A stretch of 64,000 bases of DNA from Microtetraspora niveoalba (lineage in GTDB: Bacteria > Actinomycetota > Actinomycetes > Streptosporangiales > Streptosporangiaceae): NCBI RefSeq assembly GCF_001570405.1, contig NZ_BBYM01000007.1:1-64000 (forward strand). Direction: 5' to 3'. Positions 32,524-42,300 of this stretch are shown here, one piece after another. The notes under the pieces are model-generated. The model ran no database searches and was not told where the DNA came from. It worked only from the letters and a program-made list of their open reading frames with translations. Position 1 is the stretch's first letter; each line of letters starts with the position of its first letter. Both the position numbers and the translations under genes were made by a program.

Positions 32524-33282
32524 ATGAGCACGCTCGACCTTTCCTTCGGCCTGGACGGCAAGGTGGCCCTGATCACCGGAGGAGCCTCCGGGATCGGCGC
32601 GGCCGTCGCCGACGCCTTCGCGGCCAAGGGGGCGCACGTCGCGGTGCTCGACCGCGACGGCGACGCGGCCGCGGCCAAGGCGGCCGCCCTCGGCCCGGAC
32701 AGCTCGGCGACGGCCTGCGACGTGTCCGACGCCGCCGCGGTCGAGAGCGCGGTCCGGGCGGTGATCGACCGCCACGGCCGGGTGGACGTCCTGGTCAACA
32801 GCGCCGGCGTCGCCATCCTCGCCCCCGCCGAGGAGCTGACCGAGTCGATGTGGGACACCACGATGAACGTCAACCTCAAGGGGACGTTCCTCATGTGCCA
32901 GGCCGTCGGCCGGCACATGCTGGAGGCGGGACGCGGAAAGATCGTCAACCTCGCGTCGCAGGCGGCCACCGTCGCGCTGGACGCGCACGCGGCCTACTGC
33001 GCCTCGAAGTTCGGCGTCGTCGGGCTGTCCAAGGTCCTCGCCTCGGAGTGGGCCGGGCGCGGCGTGACGGTCAACACGATCTCGCCGACCGTCGTGCTCA
33101 CCGACCTCGGCCGCAAGGCGTGGGCGGGAGAGAAGGGCGACAGGCTCAAGGCGCTGATCCCGACCGGGCGCTTCGCCTACCCGGAGGAGATCGCGGCGAC
33201 CGCCGTCTTCCTCGCGTCCGACGCGTCCGACATGATCAACGGCGCCGACATCCTGGTGGACGGCGGCTACACGATCCGCTGA
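32524..33282 (+). CDS. SDR-family dehydrogenase (putative polyol dehydrogenase)
   Basis: This 252-residue short-chain dehydrogenase has cofactor motif ITGGASGIGAAVADAFAAKG, an Asp after strand 2 (VAVLDRDGD) favouring NAD over NADP, NSAGVAILAPAEELT, and the catalytic Ser with YCASK (Tyr and Lys). The end, DILVDGGYTIR, is typical. AAGGAG precedes the ATG. Last in the operon with an erythrulose-type kinase and an RpiB-like isomerase, it probably oxidises a C4 polyol such as threitol or erythritol to erythrulose. The exact polyol cannot be read from sequence. Confidence 0.88.
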   Translation: MSTLDLSFGLDGKVALITGGASGIGAAVADAFAAKGAHVAVLDRDGDAAAAKAAALGPDSSATACDVSDAAAVESAVRAVIDRHGRVDVLVNSAGVAILAPAEELTESMWDTTMNVNLKGTFLMCQAVGRHMLEAGRGKIVNLASQAATVALDAHAAYCASKFGVVGLSKVLASEWAGRGVTVNTISPTVVLTDLGRKAWAGEKGDRLKALIPTGRFAYPEEIAATAVFLASDASDMINGADILVDGGYTIR

Positions 33283-33417
33283 CGTGAGCCGTCTCTCCCG
33301 CCGGGGCCCTGATCGCGTCGGGAGAACAATCACGAATCGGTGACCCCTCCCAGAAATGGCGACATCGCGTACTTCGTCGCGGCAAGGTGGAGCCATCCAC
33401 GGACGAGGAGGCGATCG

Positions 33418-34443
33418 GTGGCTCTGGCTCGGGTGACGCGGCTGCCGCCGTCGGCGGCCCTGCCGTACACGCTGCGACGGAACGCGGACGGCGCGGCCGC
33501 GCGGGAGGAGGCCCTGGCGGCCTTCCTCGCCCCGCGCACCAGGACCACCGTGAAGCGGGTCCTGGAGACCGCGTCCCGGGTGGCGACGCGCGGGCGGCCG
33601 GCCGGGGTGCTGAAGGGCGTGGCCGCGACCGACTGGTTCCGCCTCGACGCCAAGGACGACGTCACCGAGAAGTGGTACCCGCAGGGGTTGTCCTGCGGCT
33701 CCGACGCCGGGCTGAGCGACCCGGCGGCGTTCGCGATCAGCTGGTACTGGAAGCCCGACCCCTCCGCCGAGCCGGAGCGCGGCGTCCGGGTCAGCTTCCT
33801 GAACGTCGCGACCCTCCGGTACGCCCACGTGCTGCTGGTGGAGCCGGACGCCTCCGGCGAGCCCGCCCCGATCGACGTCCACGCGGGCGGGCTCGTCTGG
33901 TACAAGAACCTGCTCTACGTGCCCGACACCACCGGCGGCCTGCGGGTGTTCGACCTGCGCAACCTGTGCGTGGGCGGGCCGTTCGGCTACGCGTTCACGC
34001 TGCCGCAGTCGGACATGTGGTCCTGCGACCGCGCGCTGGGCGCGAGGTTCTCGTTCGCGTCACTCGACCGCAGCGCCGACCCCGTCCTGCTCGTGTCCGG
34101 CGAGTACCTCACCTCGGGCACCGGCCGCGTCGTCCGCTGGGCGCTCGCCCCCGACGGCTCCCTCGCCGCGGGCGAGAAGGGGGCGGCCGTGCCGGTGGAC
34201 GCGTACAGCGCCCCGGGCGCCAAGATCCAGGGCGCGGTCTCCTACAAGGGGCGCTGGTACTTCAGCCAGTCCGGGCTGACCGGGGCGAACGACCGGCTGC
34301 TGACCGCGCTCCCCGGGGAGGCCGTGCGGGAGCGCAAGTACCCCAAGGGTCCCGAGGACCTCACCGTGTGGCGGGGGAAGGGCACGGTCTGGACCGTCGC
34401 GGAGAAGCCCGGCGGCCGGGTCATCGTCGGCGTCCCCCTCTGA
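33418..34443 (+). CDS. hypothetical protein, possibly beta-propeller
   Basis: This 341-residue protein starts at GTG 33418, 6-7 bases after GAGGAGG. I see no signal peptide, membrane helix or named domain. It is rich in beta-type segments: FAISWYWKPDPSAEPERGVR, VSFLNVATLRYAHVLLVEP, GGLVWYKNLLYVPDTTGGLR, YKGRWYFSQSGLTGAND, GKGTVWTVAEKPGGRVIVGV. The recurring pattern (label-Tyr/Trp-value, then Gly) is like a beta-propeller. Similar proteins occur in actinomycetes as unknowns. No link to the tetritol locus is evident. Confidence 0.72.
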   Translation: MALARVTRLPPSAALPYTLRRNADGAAAREEALAAFLAPRTRTTVKRVLETASRVATRGRPAGVLKGVAATDWFRLDAKDDVTEKWYPQGLSCGSDAGLSDPAAFAISWYWKPDPSAEPERGVRVSFLNVATLRYAHVLLVEPDASGEPAPIDVHAGGLVWYKNLLYVPDTTGGLRVFDLRNLCVGGPFGYAFTLPQSDMWSCDRALGARFSFASLDRSADPVLLVSGEYLTSGTGRVVRWALAPDGSLAAGEKGAAVPVDAYSAPGAKIQGAVSYKGRWYFSQSGLTGANDRLLTALPGEAVRERKYPKGPEDLTVWRGKGTVWTVAEKPGGRVIVGVPL

Positions 34444-34497
34444 CGGACCCCGTTCGCAGTCCCCGACCGGGCGCGGGCCCCGGCGTATCGTGGCCGC

Positions 34498-35772
34498 ATG
34501 GTGCTCGAACTCGACGGCAGGGAAGTGGAGATCACCAACCCGGACCGCGTGGTCTTCCCGCGTACGGGACACACCAAGGGCGACCTGATCGCCTACTACC
34601 GGGCGGTGGCCGAGGGCGCCCTGCGCGGCGTCGCGGACCGTCCGGTCATCCTCAAGCGGTACGTCAACGGCGTCGACGACGCGCCCTTCTTCCAGAAGCG
34701 CGCCCCGGCGAAGCGGCCCGGGTGGGTCGAGGTCGCGCGGTTCGCCTACCCCTCCGGCCGGACCGCCGACGAGGTCGTCATCCGCGACCTCGCGCACCTG
34801 GCGTGGACGGTGAACCTCGGCTGCGTCGACCTCAACCCCCATCCCGTACGCGCCGGGGACCTCGACCATCCCGACGAGCTGCGGATCGACCTGGACCCGG
34901 TGCCCGGCGTCGGATGGGAGCAGATCGTCCGGGTGGCCCTGCTCGCCCGGGACGTGCTGGAGGACCACGGCCTGGCCGCGTGGCCCAAGACGTCCGGGTC
35001 GCGGGGCTTCCACGTGTACTGCCGGATCGAGGCCCGCTGGACGTTCCGCGAGGTGCGCGGGGCCGCCGAGGCGGTCGCCCGCGAGGTGGAGCGGCGCGCT
35101 CCCGACATCGCCACCAGCCGCTGGTGGAAGGAGGAGCGGGAGGGCGTCTTCGTGGACTACAACCAGAACGCCCGGGACCGGACCGTCGCCTCGGCGTACT
35201 CGGTGCGGCCGACCGGCCGCGTCTCCACGCCGCTGGCCTGGGACGAGGTGGAGCGGTGCCGCCCGGAGGCGTTCACGATCGCCACCGTCCCCGTACGGCT
35301 GGCCGAGACGGGGGACCCCTGGGCGCCGATGGACGGCGCCGCCGGGTCGCTGGACGCGCTGCTCGAACTCGCCGAGTCGCAGGGCCCCCGGCCCGCCCCT
35401 GCCGGCACGACGGGGAAAGCCGCCAAGGCCGAGAAGACTGCGAAGACCACGAAGGCAGAGAAGACCACGAAGACAGAGAGGTCCGCGAAGGCCGGGGACG
35501 GCGCCGCGGGCCGCCGCCGCCCGGTCAAGCCCCTGATCGAGATCGCCAGGGCCGAGACCGCCGACGAGGCGATGGCCGGGTTCGAGCGGTGGAAGGCGCG
35601 CCACCCCGGCGTCGCGCGGCTGCTGCGCCCGGCCGACGTGCTGGTCGACTCCATGCGGGGCCGCAGCTCGACCTGGACCCGGATCCGGGTGAACCTCCAG
35701 CACGTCCCCGAGGCGGACCGGCCGCCGCAGGAGCCGCTCGAAGTCGACTACGACCCCTGGCGCGGCCGGTAG
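34498..35772 (+). CDS. stand-alone LigD-type polymerase (archaeo-eukaryotic primase family)
   Basis: This 424-residue protein matches the polymerase domain of LigD, used in bacterial non-homologous end joining. EITNPDRVVFPRTGHTKGDL and YYRAVAE open the domain, DELRIDLDPVPG carries the catalytic Asp pair, and WPKTSGSRGFHVYCRIE and RDRTVASAYSVRPTGRVSTP follow. No ligase or phosphoesterase domain is attached. After residue 300 there is a Lys/Ala/Thr-rich linker (EKTAKTTKAEKTTKTE), then about 75 residues of unknown fold (IEIARAETADEAMAGFERWK). No ku or ligase gene is in the window. The 3' end overlaps the convergent GMC gene by 25 bp. Confidence 0.9.
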   Translation: MVLELDGREVEITNPDRVVFPRTGHTKGDLIAYYRAVAEGALRGVADRPVILKRYVNGVDDAPFFQKRAPAKRPGWVEVARFAYPSGRTADEVVIRDLAHLAWTVNLGCVDLNPHPVRAGDLDHPDELRIDLDPVPGVGWEQIVRVALLARDVLEDHGLAAWPKTSGSRGFHVYCRIEARWTFREVRGAAEAVAREVERRAPDIATSRWWKEEREGVFVDYNQNARDRTVASAYSVRPTGRVSTPLAWDEVERCRPEAFTIATVPVRLAETGDPWAPMDGAAGSLDALLELAESQGPRPAPAGTTGKAAKAEKTAKTTKAEKTTKTERSAKAGDGAAGRRRPVKPLIEIARAETADEAMAGFERWKARHPGVARLLRPADVLVDSMRGRSSTWTRIRVNLQHVPEADRPPQEPLEVDYDPWRGR

Positions 35773-38135
35773 ACCTCCCACAGCTCGCCGAGGAAGAACC
35801 GGCCGAACCTCGCCAGCGCCGCCGCGCCGTCCGGCCCCTCCGTACGGAACGTGGTGAGCATCCGGACCAGGTCGGACGGGAGCACGTGCAGCGTCCCCGC
35901 CGCGAGCACCGGCGCCCCGGCGTCCCCGTCCACGTCGCCGTCCTCCTCCGCGACCCGGCCGTCGAGCAGCCGGACGAGCAGCGTCGTCGTGTCCGGCCAC
36001 AGCCGGGCGGGCGGTCCGGGCCGTACGTCCTTCCAGCCCACGAGGGTGCGGGGCCGGCCTTCGCCGTCGGTGAACTGCAACCGGTAGCGCATCTCCCTCG
36101 CGTCCGGGCGGTCGCCCGGCGCGAAGAGGTTGAACCAGCCCCGCTCGATCGGACGCCGGCCCCCGCATATGGCGGCGTCGATCCATCCCTCGGCCCGCGC
36201 CGGATGCTCGGGCTCGGCCAGGAAGCGGCCCACATCGTCGGCGGTGATCGTCAGCCGGAAGGCGAACCGGCCCCCCTCGGGCATGCCGTCCAGCTCGCGC
36301 GGGTCGCTCAGGCCGGGGGCCAGGAACCCGCGCATCTCCTCCACGAACGACAGCGACGTGCGACCGCCCTTCGGGCTCGGGCCGCCCAGACCGGCCGGGC
36401 CGTCCGCGCGGCCGCACGCCGCGTCTCCCCCCACCACGCCCGCGGGGACGACCGGTGGCCCGGCCTCCAGCAGGCGCGTGCACATGCGGTCCGCCAGGGC
36501 CGCGATGGTGAGCGACGGGTTCGCCCCCACCGGCCCCGGCATGGCCGCACCGTCCGCGACGTACAGTCCGGGGAAGCCGAACACCTCCCCGTAGGCGTCG
36601 CACACCCCCTCGCCCGGATGGTGGCCCATCGGCGCCCCGCCGAGCGGGTGCACCGTGATGGTCCGGTCCCGGTGCCAGGCCGGGCCGTCGGCGTACTCGG
36701 CCCCGAGCACGTGGCCGATCCGCCGCATCGTCGCCCGCACCCGGTCGGCGTACGCCTCGCTGGTCTCGGCCGTCCACACGGCGTCGAGCCGCCCGTTCCT
36801 GAGCCGGAGCACGCCGTCGGGCACGTCCCGGCCCATGCCGAGCAGCGGCAGCGAGCTGCCGGACAGGTCGCCGGGCCCGAGCAGCGCGGCGATCTCCGCC
36901 GACATGTTCGTGTCGTGCCCCACCAGCGCGCGCAGCCGGTCCAGGACGAACCGCGCGACCCGGCCGAGCTCGCCGCGCACGTCGGCGCCCTCGACCAGCC
37001 AGTCGACGAACCCCGGGTAGCCGCCCTCCTCGATGTAGGCCCCACGGCCGCTCTCGCCGTCCGGCAGCCGGACGGCGCTGGTGATGACCGGCCCGTGGCT
37101 GGCGCTGACCGGCAGCGTGCGGCTGCGGTCCCTCGCCCGCAGCAGGAAGGACAACATGTCGCCGTTGCCGGAGAACCGGGTGCCGAGCGTCCCGCTGAGC
37201 CCCGGGAACCGGCCCCGGTTCTTCAGCAGCAGGTACGACGTGCCGAGCGTGCCGGCGGCCAGCACGAGACGGTCGCAGGTGATCGTCCCGGACGGCCGCA
37301 GCTCCGGGTCGGCCGGGTCGTGCCGCACGTAGTCCACCGCGTAGCCGCCCCGGTCCAGGGGCCCGATCCCCTTGACCTCGTGCAGGGTGCGCAGGTCGGC
37401 GCCGTGGTGCCGCGCGGCGGCGAGATAGGTGTGGTCGAGGCTGTTCTTGGCCCCGTCGTTGCAGCCGATGTCGCACTCGCCGCACAGCCGGCAGGTGCGG
37501 CGCAGCACGCCGTGCATGTTGCCGTACTCGGGGTCGGCGACCGGCAGGCCGAGGCCCGGCTCGGCGCCGGGGGAGGGCGCGAAGCTGATCGCCAGCGGCG
37601 GCAGCCCCCAGTCGAGGCCCAGCTCGGCCGCCGCGTCCCGCATCGCGCCGGTCTTCAGCGTGCCCGAGTACGCCGGCCGGTCGAACGGGTACGGCGTCAC
37701 GCCGATCATCCGCTCCACCGCGTCGTAGTGCGGGTCGAGGTCGGCCCGGCCCACCGGCCAGCACTCGTGGCCGCCGCCCGGCAGCGGGTCCTCGTGGACG
37801 AAGGTGTCCTCGTCCTTGCGCAGCAGCACGTTGGCGTAGATCAGCGAGCCGCCCCCGAGGCCGCTGGCCACGACCGAGTCGCAGTCGCGGAAGCTCCACA
37901 CGTCGAACATGCCGTACAGGCGCTCGGCCGGGTCCCAGAAGGCGCGGCCCATCTGCGAGGGGCTGCGCGGGAACGACCCCGGCGGGTACGCGCGCCCGCG
38001 TTCCAGCACGACCACCGACAGCCCCGCCTCGGCGAGCCGGTAGGCCGCGACCGCGCCGCCGAAACCGGAGCCGACGACGACGGCGTCCACGTGCTCGGCG
38101 CCCGGTCCGGCGCCGTCCGCTCTGCCATGTGCCAC
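35748..38135 (-). CDS. GMC-family FAD oxidoreductase, cholesterol oxidase-like
   Basis: This 795-residue flavoprotein has FAD motif DAVVVGSGFGGAVAAYRLAE at the N-terminus, SGLGGGSLIYANVLLRKDED, and the catalytic HPLGGAPMGHHP with ADGAAMPGPVGANPSLTIAA near residue 540. These are features of cholesterol oxidase-type GMC enzymes. No Tat or Sec signal is present, so it is probably intracellular. About 230 extra C-terminal residues (RFAFRLTITADDVGRF, RYRLQFTDGEGRPRTLVGWK, ARFGRFFLGELWEVY) form a second domain seen in other actinobacterial members. The GTG start lies 1 base after the stop of the upstream hydrolase gene, so the two are a pair. A lipid or sterol alcohol substrate is likely. Confidence 0.88.
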   Translation of the reverse strand: MAHGRADGAGPGAEHVDAVVVGSGFGGAVAAYRLAEAGLSVVVLERGRAYPPGSFPRSPSQMGRAFWDPAERLYGMFDVWSFRDCDSVVASGLGGGSLIYANVLLRKDEDTFVHEDPLPGGGHECWPVGRADLDPHYDAVERMIGVTPYPFDRPAYSGTLKTGAMRDAAAELGLDWGLPPLAISFAPSPGAEPGLGLPVADPEYGNMHGVLRRTCRLCGECDIGCNDGAKNSLDHTYLAAARHHGADLRTLHEVKGIGPLDRGGYAVDYVRHDPADPELRPSGTITCDRLVLAAGTLGTSYLLLKNRGRFPGLSGTLGTRFSGNGDMLSFLLRARDRSRTLPVSASHGPVITSAVRLPDGESGRGAYIEEGGYPGFVDWLVEGADVRGELGRVARFVLDRLRALVGHDTNMSAEIAALLGPGDLSGSSLPLLGMGRDVPDGVLRLRNGRLDAVWTAETSEAYADRVRATMRRIGHVLGAEYADGPAWHRDRTITVHPLGGAPMGHHPGEGVCDAYGEVFGFPGLYVADGAAMPGPVGANPSLTIAALADRMCTRLLEAGPPVVPAGVVGGDAACGRADGPAGLGGPSPKGGRTSLSFVEEMRGFLAPGLSDPRELDGMPEGGRFAFRLTITADDVGRFLAEPEHPARAEGWIDAAICGGRRPIERGWFNLFAPGDRPDAREMRYRLQFTDGEGRPRTLVGWKDVRPGPPARLWPDTTTLLVRLLDGRVAEEDGDVDGDAGAPVLAAGTLHVLPSDLVRMLTTFRTEGPDGAAALARFGRFFLGELWEVYRPRQGS

Positions 38136-38136
38136 G

Positions 38137-39270
38137 TCAGTGCCGCTTCAGGAAGTCGAGGATCCGGGGGAACACGTCGAGGTGCGCGTTCTTCCCGATC
38201 ATGGTGTCGATGTGCCCGTAACCCGGGACGATCTCCAGCTCGTGCCGGCCCGGCAGGGCCCGCTCCAATACGCGGTGGGCCGCGATGTTGGAGTCGGTGA
38301 ACACGTCGTTGTGGTCGCCCGTCAGGTAGAGGACCGGCGTGGTCGCCCGCGCCGGGTTCGCCAGGTGATGGGCGAGATAGTCGGCGGGCAGCCCGGAGTG
38401 ACGGGGGTCGGACGGGTCGAGCCGCACGGCGCGGCCCGCGCGCACCATCGCGGCCACGTGCCGGTAGTAGTGCAGGCCGGCGGCGCCGTTCAGATCGGCC
38501 AGCCGCTCGTGGACGTGCGTCTCCGGCCGCAGGTTGGCGTGCCGGTACATCGCCGGCCTGCCGTCGCCCCACATGAAGCTCTGCATGTGGCAGGCCGGCT
38601 CCCGGCACTCCGGATGCGCCAGCGACACGGCCCCGGCCAGGAGGCGGCGGCGCGACAGCGGCGGCGCGTCCGCGAACCGCGGGTCCAGGCAGGTCAGGCC
38701 CATCACGTGCTCCAGCATGGGCGGGCCGAACCTGAGCTTGAGCCGCGCCCACGGGTGCACCCGGGGGATGGGCCCCACGCTGTTCGCCACCAGGCTGGCC
38801 ACACCCCCCGTGTCATCGGTGTCAAGCGCGCCCCCGAACAGGCTCATGTGGAACGACACCGACCCCAGGCAGTGCGCGATCACGTGGATCCGCCGCGCCC
38901 CAACGTGGCGGCGGAGCTCACGCAGCGCGGCCGGGTGGTCGAAGTGCGCGATGTCGTCCAGTGTGTGCCCGCGCGTCTCGACGTTGTACGGGAACCGGTT
39001 GCTCATGCGGAAGTCGAGCGCCCAGACGTCCCCGAACCCGTTGCCGTGCAGGAACCGGACCAGGTTCCGATGCTCCGGCATGATGAACATGTCGCTGGAC
39101 GACGTCAGCCCGTGGACCAGCAGCACGACGTCGCCCTCGGAGGATCCCGGCGCCGGGTCGAGGAACCGGGTCAGCGTGAGCCCCAGATCGTCCTCGGTCG
39201 TGAACGGGTGGACCGACACCTTCGCGCCGGACACGCCGTCCAGCGTGAAACGCGGAATGTTGCGGCCCAT
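38137..39270 (-). CDS. alpha/beta hydrolase with Cys in the nucleophile elbow
   Basis: This 377-residue alpha/beta hydrolase has VVLLVHGLTSSSDMFIMPEH for the oxyanion loop. At the nucleophile elbow HVIAHCLGSVSFHMS puts Cys where Ser usually lies. LYLTGDHNDVFTDSN holds the acid and IVPGYGHIDTMIG the His. Cys nucleophiles occur in PHA synthases and dienelactone hydrolases. AAGGAGGA lies before ATG 39270. It is co-transcribed with the GMC oxidase. Similar hydrolase-oxidase pairs occur in actinobacterial sterol/lipid gene sets, so an ester or acyl-thioester substrate is likely. Confidence 0.87.
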   Translation of the reverse strand: MGRNIPRFTLDGVSGAKVSVHPFTTEDDLGLTLTRFLDPAPGSSEGDVVLLVHGLTSSSDMFIMPEHRNLVRFLHGNGFGDVWALDFRMSNRFPYNVETRGHTLDDIAHFDHPAALRELRRHVGARRIHVIAHCLGSVSFHMSLFGGALDTDDTGGVASLVANSVGPIPRVHPWARLKLRFGPPMLEHVMGLTCLDPRFADAPPLSRRRLLAGAVSLAHPECREPACHMQSFMWGDGRPAMYRHANLRPETHVHERLADLNGAAGLHYYRHVAAMVRAGRAVRLDPSDPRHSGLPADYLAHHLANPARATTPVLYLTGDHNDVFTDSNIAAHRVLERALPGRHELEIVPGYGHIDTMIGKNAHLDVFPRILDFLKRH

Positions 39271-39383
39271 CTCGTCCTCCTCCTTGACGGCGTTTATGCT
39301 CCCAAGACCGCCCGTATCGCCACATCGTGGAAAACCCGTACTTCGACGCATCCGGGTGTCCTGAATCAGTGGACGGACGGGGA

Positions 39384-42300
39384 TCAGGTCGCGCGGCTCA
39401 GGGCGGTCGCCACGCCGACCCGGGACGAGACGTCGAGCTTGGCGAAGATCCGGGACAGGTGCGTCTCGACGGTCCGCACGCTGAGGAAGAGCCGCTGGGC
39501 GACCTGCTGGTTCGTCAGCCCCTCGGCGACCAGCAGGGCCACCTCCAGCTCCCTCGGGGAGAGGCCGAACGGCGTGTCCCCCTTCCCGGCGGGCGCGCCC
39601 GCCACCCGGACGCCCAGGCGGCGCAGCTCGCGGTCGGTCCGCGCCTTGAGACCGCGCGCGCCGCACGCGTCGAACGCGGCGGCGGCGTCCTTCAGGTCCG
39701 TACGCGCCCTGGCACGTTCCCCGGCGTCCAGATGGGCCAGCCCGGCGGCCAGCAGCGCCCGCCCCGCGTCGAGCCGCCGCCCCGCCGCCGCGAGCAGGGC
39801 CGCCGCCTCCCCGGCCGCCTCGGCGGCGCGGGACGGCTTGCGCGCCCGCAGCGCGTGCGCGCGGGCCAGCGAGACGAGCCCCCCGTAGGCGGGCAGCCCG
39901 GGGTCGTGCAGGGCGGCGGCCCGGTCCGCCCAGCGGGCGGCGCGGTCGGGGCGGCCGAGATCCGCGGCGGCCTGCGCGAGCGTCTCGCAGCTCAGCAGCA
40001 GCGTGCCCCGGTCCAGGCGGGGCGAGGCGAAGCCGTCGCACGCCTCCAGCACCGCCTCGGCGCCCTCCTCCAGCCGCCCGGAGTTGATCAGGGCCTGGCC
40101 GCGCGCGTGCCGGGCCATCGCCCCCCAGACCTCGCCGCCGCCCACGCCACGCCGAACGGCCTCCTCGCCGGCGAGGATCGCCGCGTCGTCGTCGCCGCTC
40201 CACGACGCGGCCAGGCAGCGTTGGGTGAGCGCGAAGACGAGCTGCTGCCCGGAGTCGAGCAGCCGGGCCTCCTCCTCCGACTCCTCCGCCGTCGCCAGCG
40301 CCTCGGCCAGCCGTCCGGTCATGACCAGGGTCCGCGCCTTCCCGGCCAGCAGGTTCGTCAGGATGTAGCTCTGCCCGGTCGCCGCCGCCACCGCCGCGGC
40401 CCGGTCGAAATGCCGCAGCGCCTCGTCGTGCCTGCCCATGTTCATCTCGGCCCAGCACAACCACGAGACGGCGTCCAGCCACTCGGCCAGGTGGTCGTCG
40501 GGCGCCGCCGCCATCAGCCGCCCGGCCGCCTCCGCGTACCGCACCGCCTCGGCGCTGCGGCCCGCCGCGTACGCCGGCATGGGCCGCAGCGCCGCCACCG
40601 CGACCGCGAGCCCCGGCTCCCAGTCCTCCGCGGCGTCGGGCATCAGGTCCAGCACGGCCTGGGCCGCGTCGAAGTCGACCCGCATGAGGCTCTCGGCGAC
40701 CAGCCGCATCCGCAGGGGTACGGCGGCGGCGGCCCTCGGGTTGGGCATGCGGCCCAGCTCGTCCAGGAGGAGCGCGCGAGCCTCGTGCGGGCGGTCGAGC
40801 TGGCGCTCCATCAGCGCGCACAACCGCGCCGCCCTGCCCCGCCGCGCGTAGTCGTCCAGCGGCAACATCCGCAGCAGCTCACGCGCGGTGTCCCGGCCCT
40901 CCGCCAGCCGCCCGCTGACGCCCTGGGCCCGGCTGAGCTCCAGCAGCAGCTCCATCCGCGAGTCGCGGCCCTCCGGGTCGTCCGGCATCAGCCGCACCGC
41001 GGCCTGCAGCCAGTGCGCCGACGTGGCGGGCGCGTGCGCGGCGACCGCGCGGGCCGCCTCGACCAGCACCTCGACGGCGCCCGGGTCGCCGAACGAGCCG
41101 GAACGTTCGAGATGGCCGGCCCGCGAGACGGCGGGCGCGCCCAGCGCGGTCAGGCGGGCGGCGATCCGCGCGTGCGCGGCGACGCGCCAACCGGCCGCCG
41201 CCGACTCGTAGACCGCGCGCCGGACGAGGGGGTGCCGGAAGCGGAACCGGCCGCCGTGCGCGCGGACGATGTCGCGCCGCGCCAGCTCGTCCAGGGCGTC
41301 GAGGGCGTCCGGGGTCTCGACCTCGGCCGCGACCGCGGCGATGGCGGGGTCGAACTCGTCGGCCGCGACGGCGGCGCCCTGCGCCACCAGCAGGGCGCCG
41401 GGCGACAGCTCGCCCAGCTCGACCTGCAGCGCGGCGAGCACGGTGGGCGGCAACGTCCCCGGCACACCCAGCCCGCCCTCCTCCATCCGGGCCAGCGCCT
41501 CCAGATAGAAGGGGTTGCCGCCGCTCGCCTCGTACAGCGCCCGGCCGCGGCCCTTGCCGACCCGCGCGCCGAGCAGCTCCTCGGCCTCGAGGGGGCTGAG
41601 CGGGCCGACCGCGATCTCGTGGGCGCGCGCGCCCGCCGCCAGCGGCAGCGCGGCCAGCCGGGGCGGGGCCTGGGCGGGGCGGAAGGCGACCGCGAGCAGC
41701 ACCGGACCGGCGGGCGGGTGCCGCGTGAGGTGGTCGAGGAACTCCAGCGAGCTCTCGTCGGCCCAGTGGACGTCGTCGAGGATCAGGACGAGCCCGCCCG
41801 GACCGGACAGCGTGTCCAGCACCCGCCGCACCGCCCGGTAGAGCCGGTACCGCGCGAGACCCCGCTCCTGACCCGGTACGGCGGGCTCCCCGGCACGCCC
41901 GGGGCCCCCGGAGACGGGCATGTGGCCCGGGCCGTGGTCCGCGCCGTGGTCGGGCCATGGGCGGATGCCGTGCTCCGTTCCGGGATCCGGGGCGCGGCCG
42001 GTGGCGTGCTCCGTGTGGTGGCGCTGGGCGAGCGCGGGGAACACGGTGGAGAGCAGCCGGCTCTCGTCCGTCCCGAGCGCTTCGGCGACCTCCGAGTGCC
42101 GCGCCTCCAGATGGTCGTCGAGCGCGTCGACCAGCGGGCTGAACGGCATCATCTGTTCGAACTCGGCGGCCCGGCCCCACATGGTGGCCCGGCCGAGCCC
42201 GGCGGCCATCGCGGCGAGCTCGCCGAGCAGGCGGGTCTTGCCCGCTCCGGGATCGCCGGCCAGAGTGAGGAACCGGAACCCGTCCCGCCCGCTCGCGGCG

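Noticed and set aside
33387-38300. A plus-strand open frame of 1637 codons
   Set aside because: It lies out of frame or antisense to three well-recognised genes (the 341-aa hypothetical, the LigD-type polymerase, the GMC oxidase), and its composition is Arg/Gly/Pro-rich shadow.
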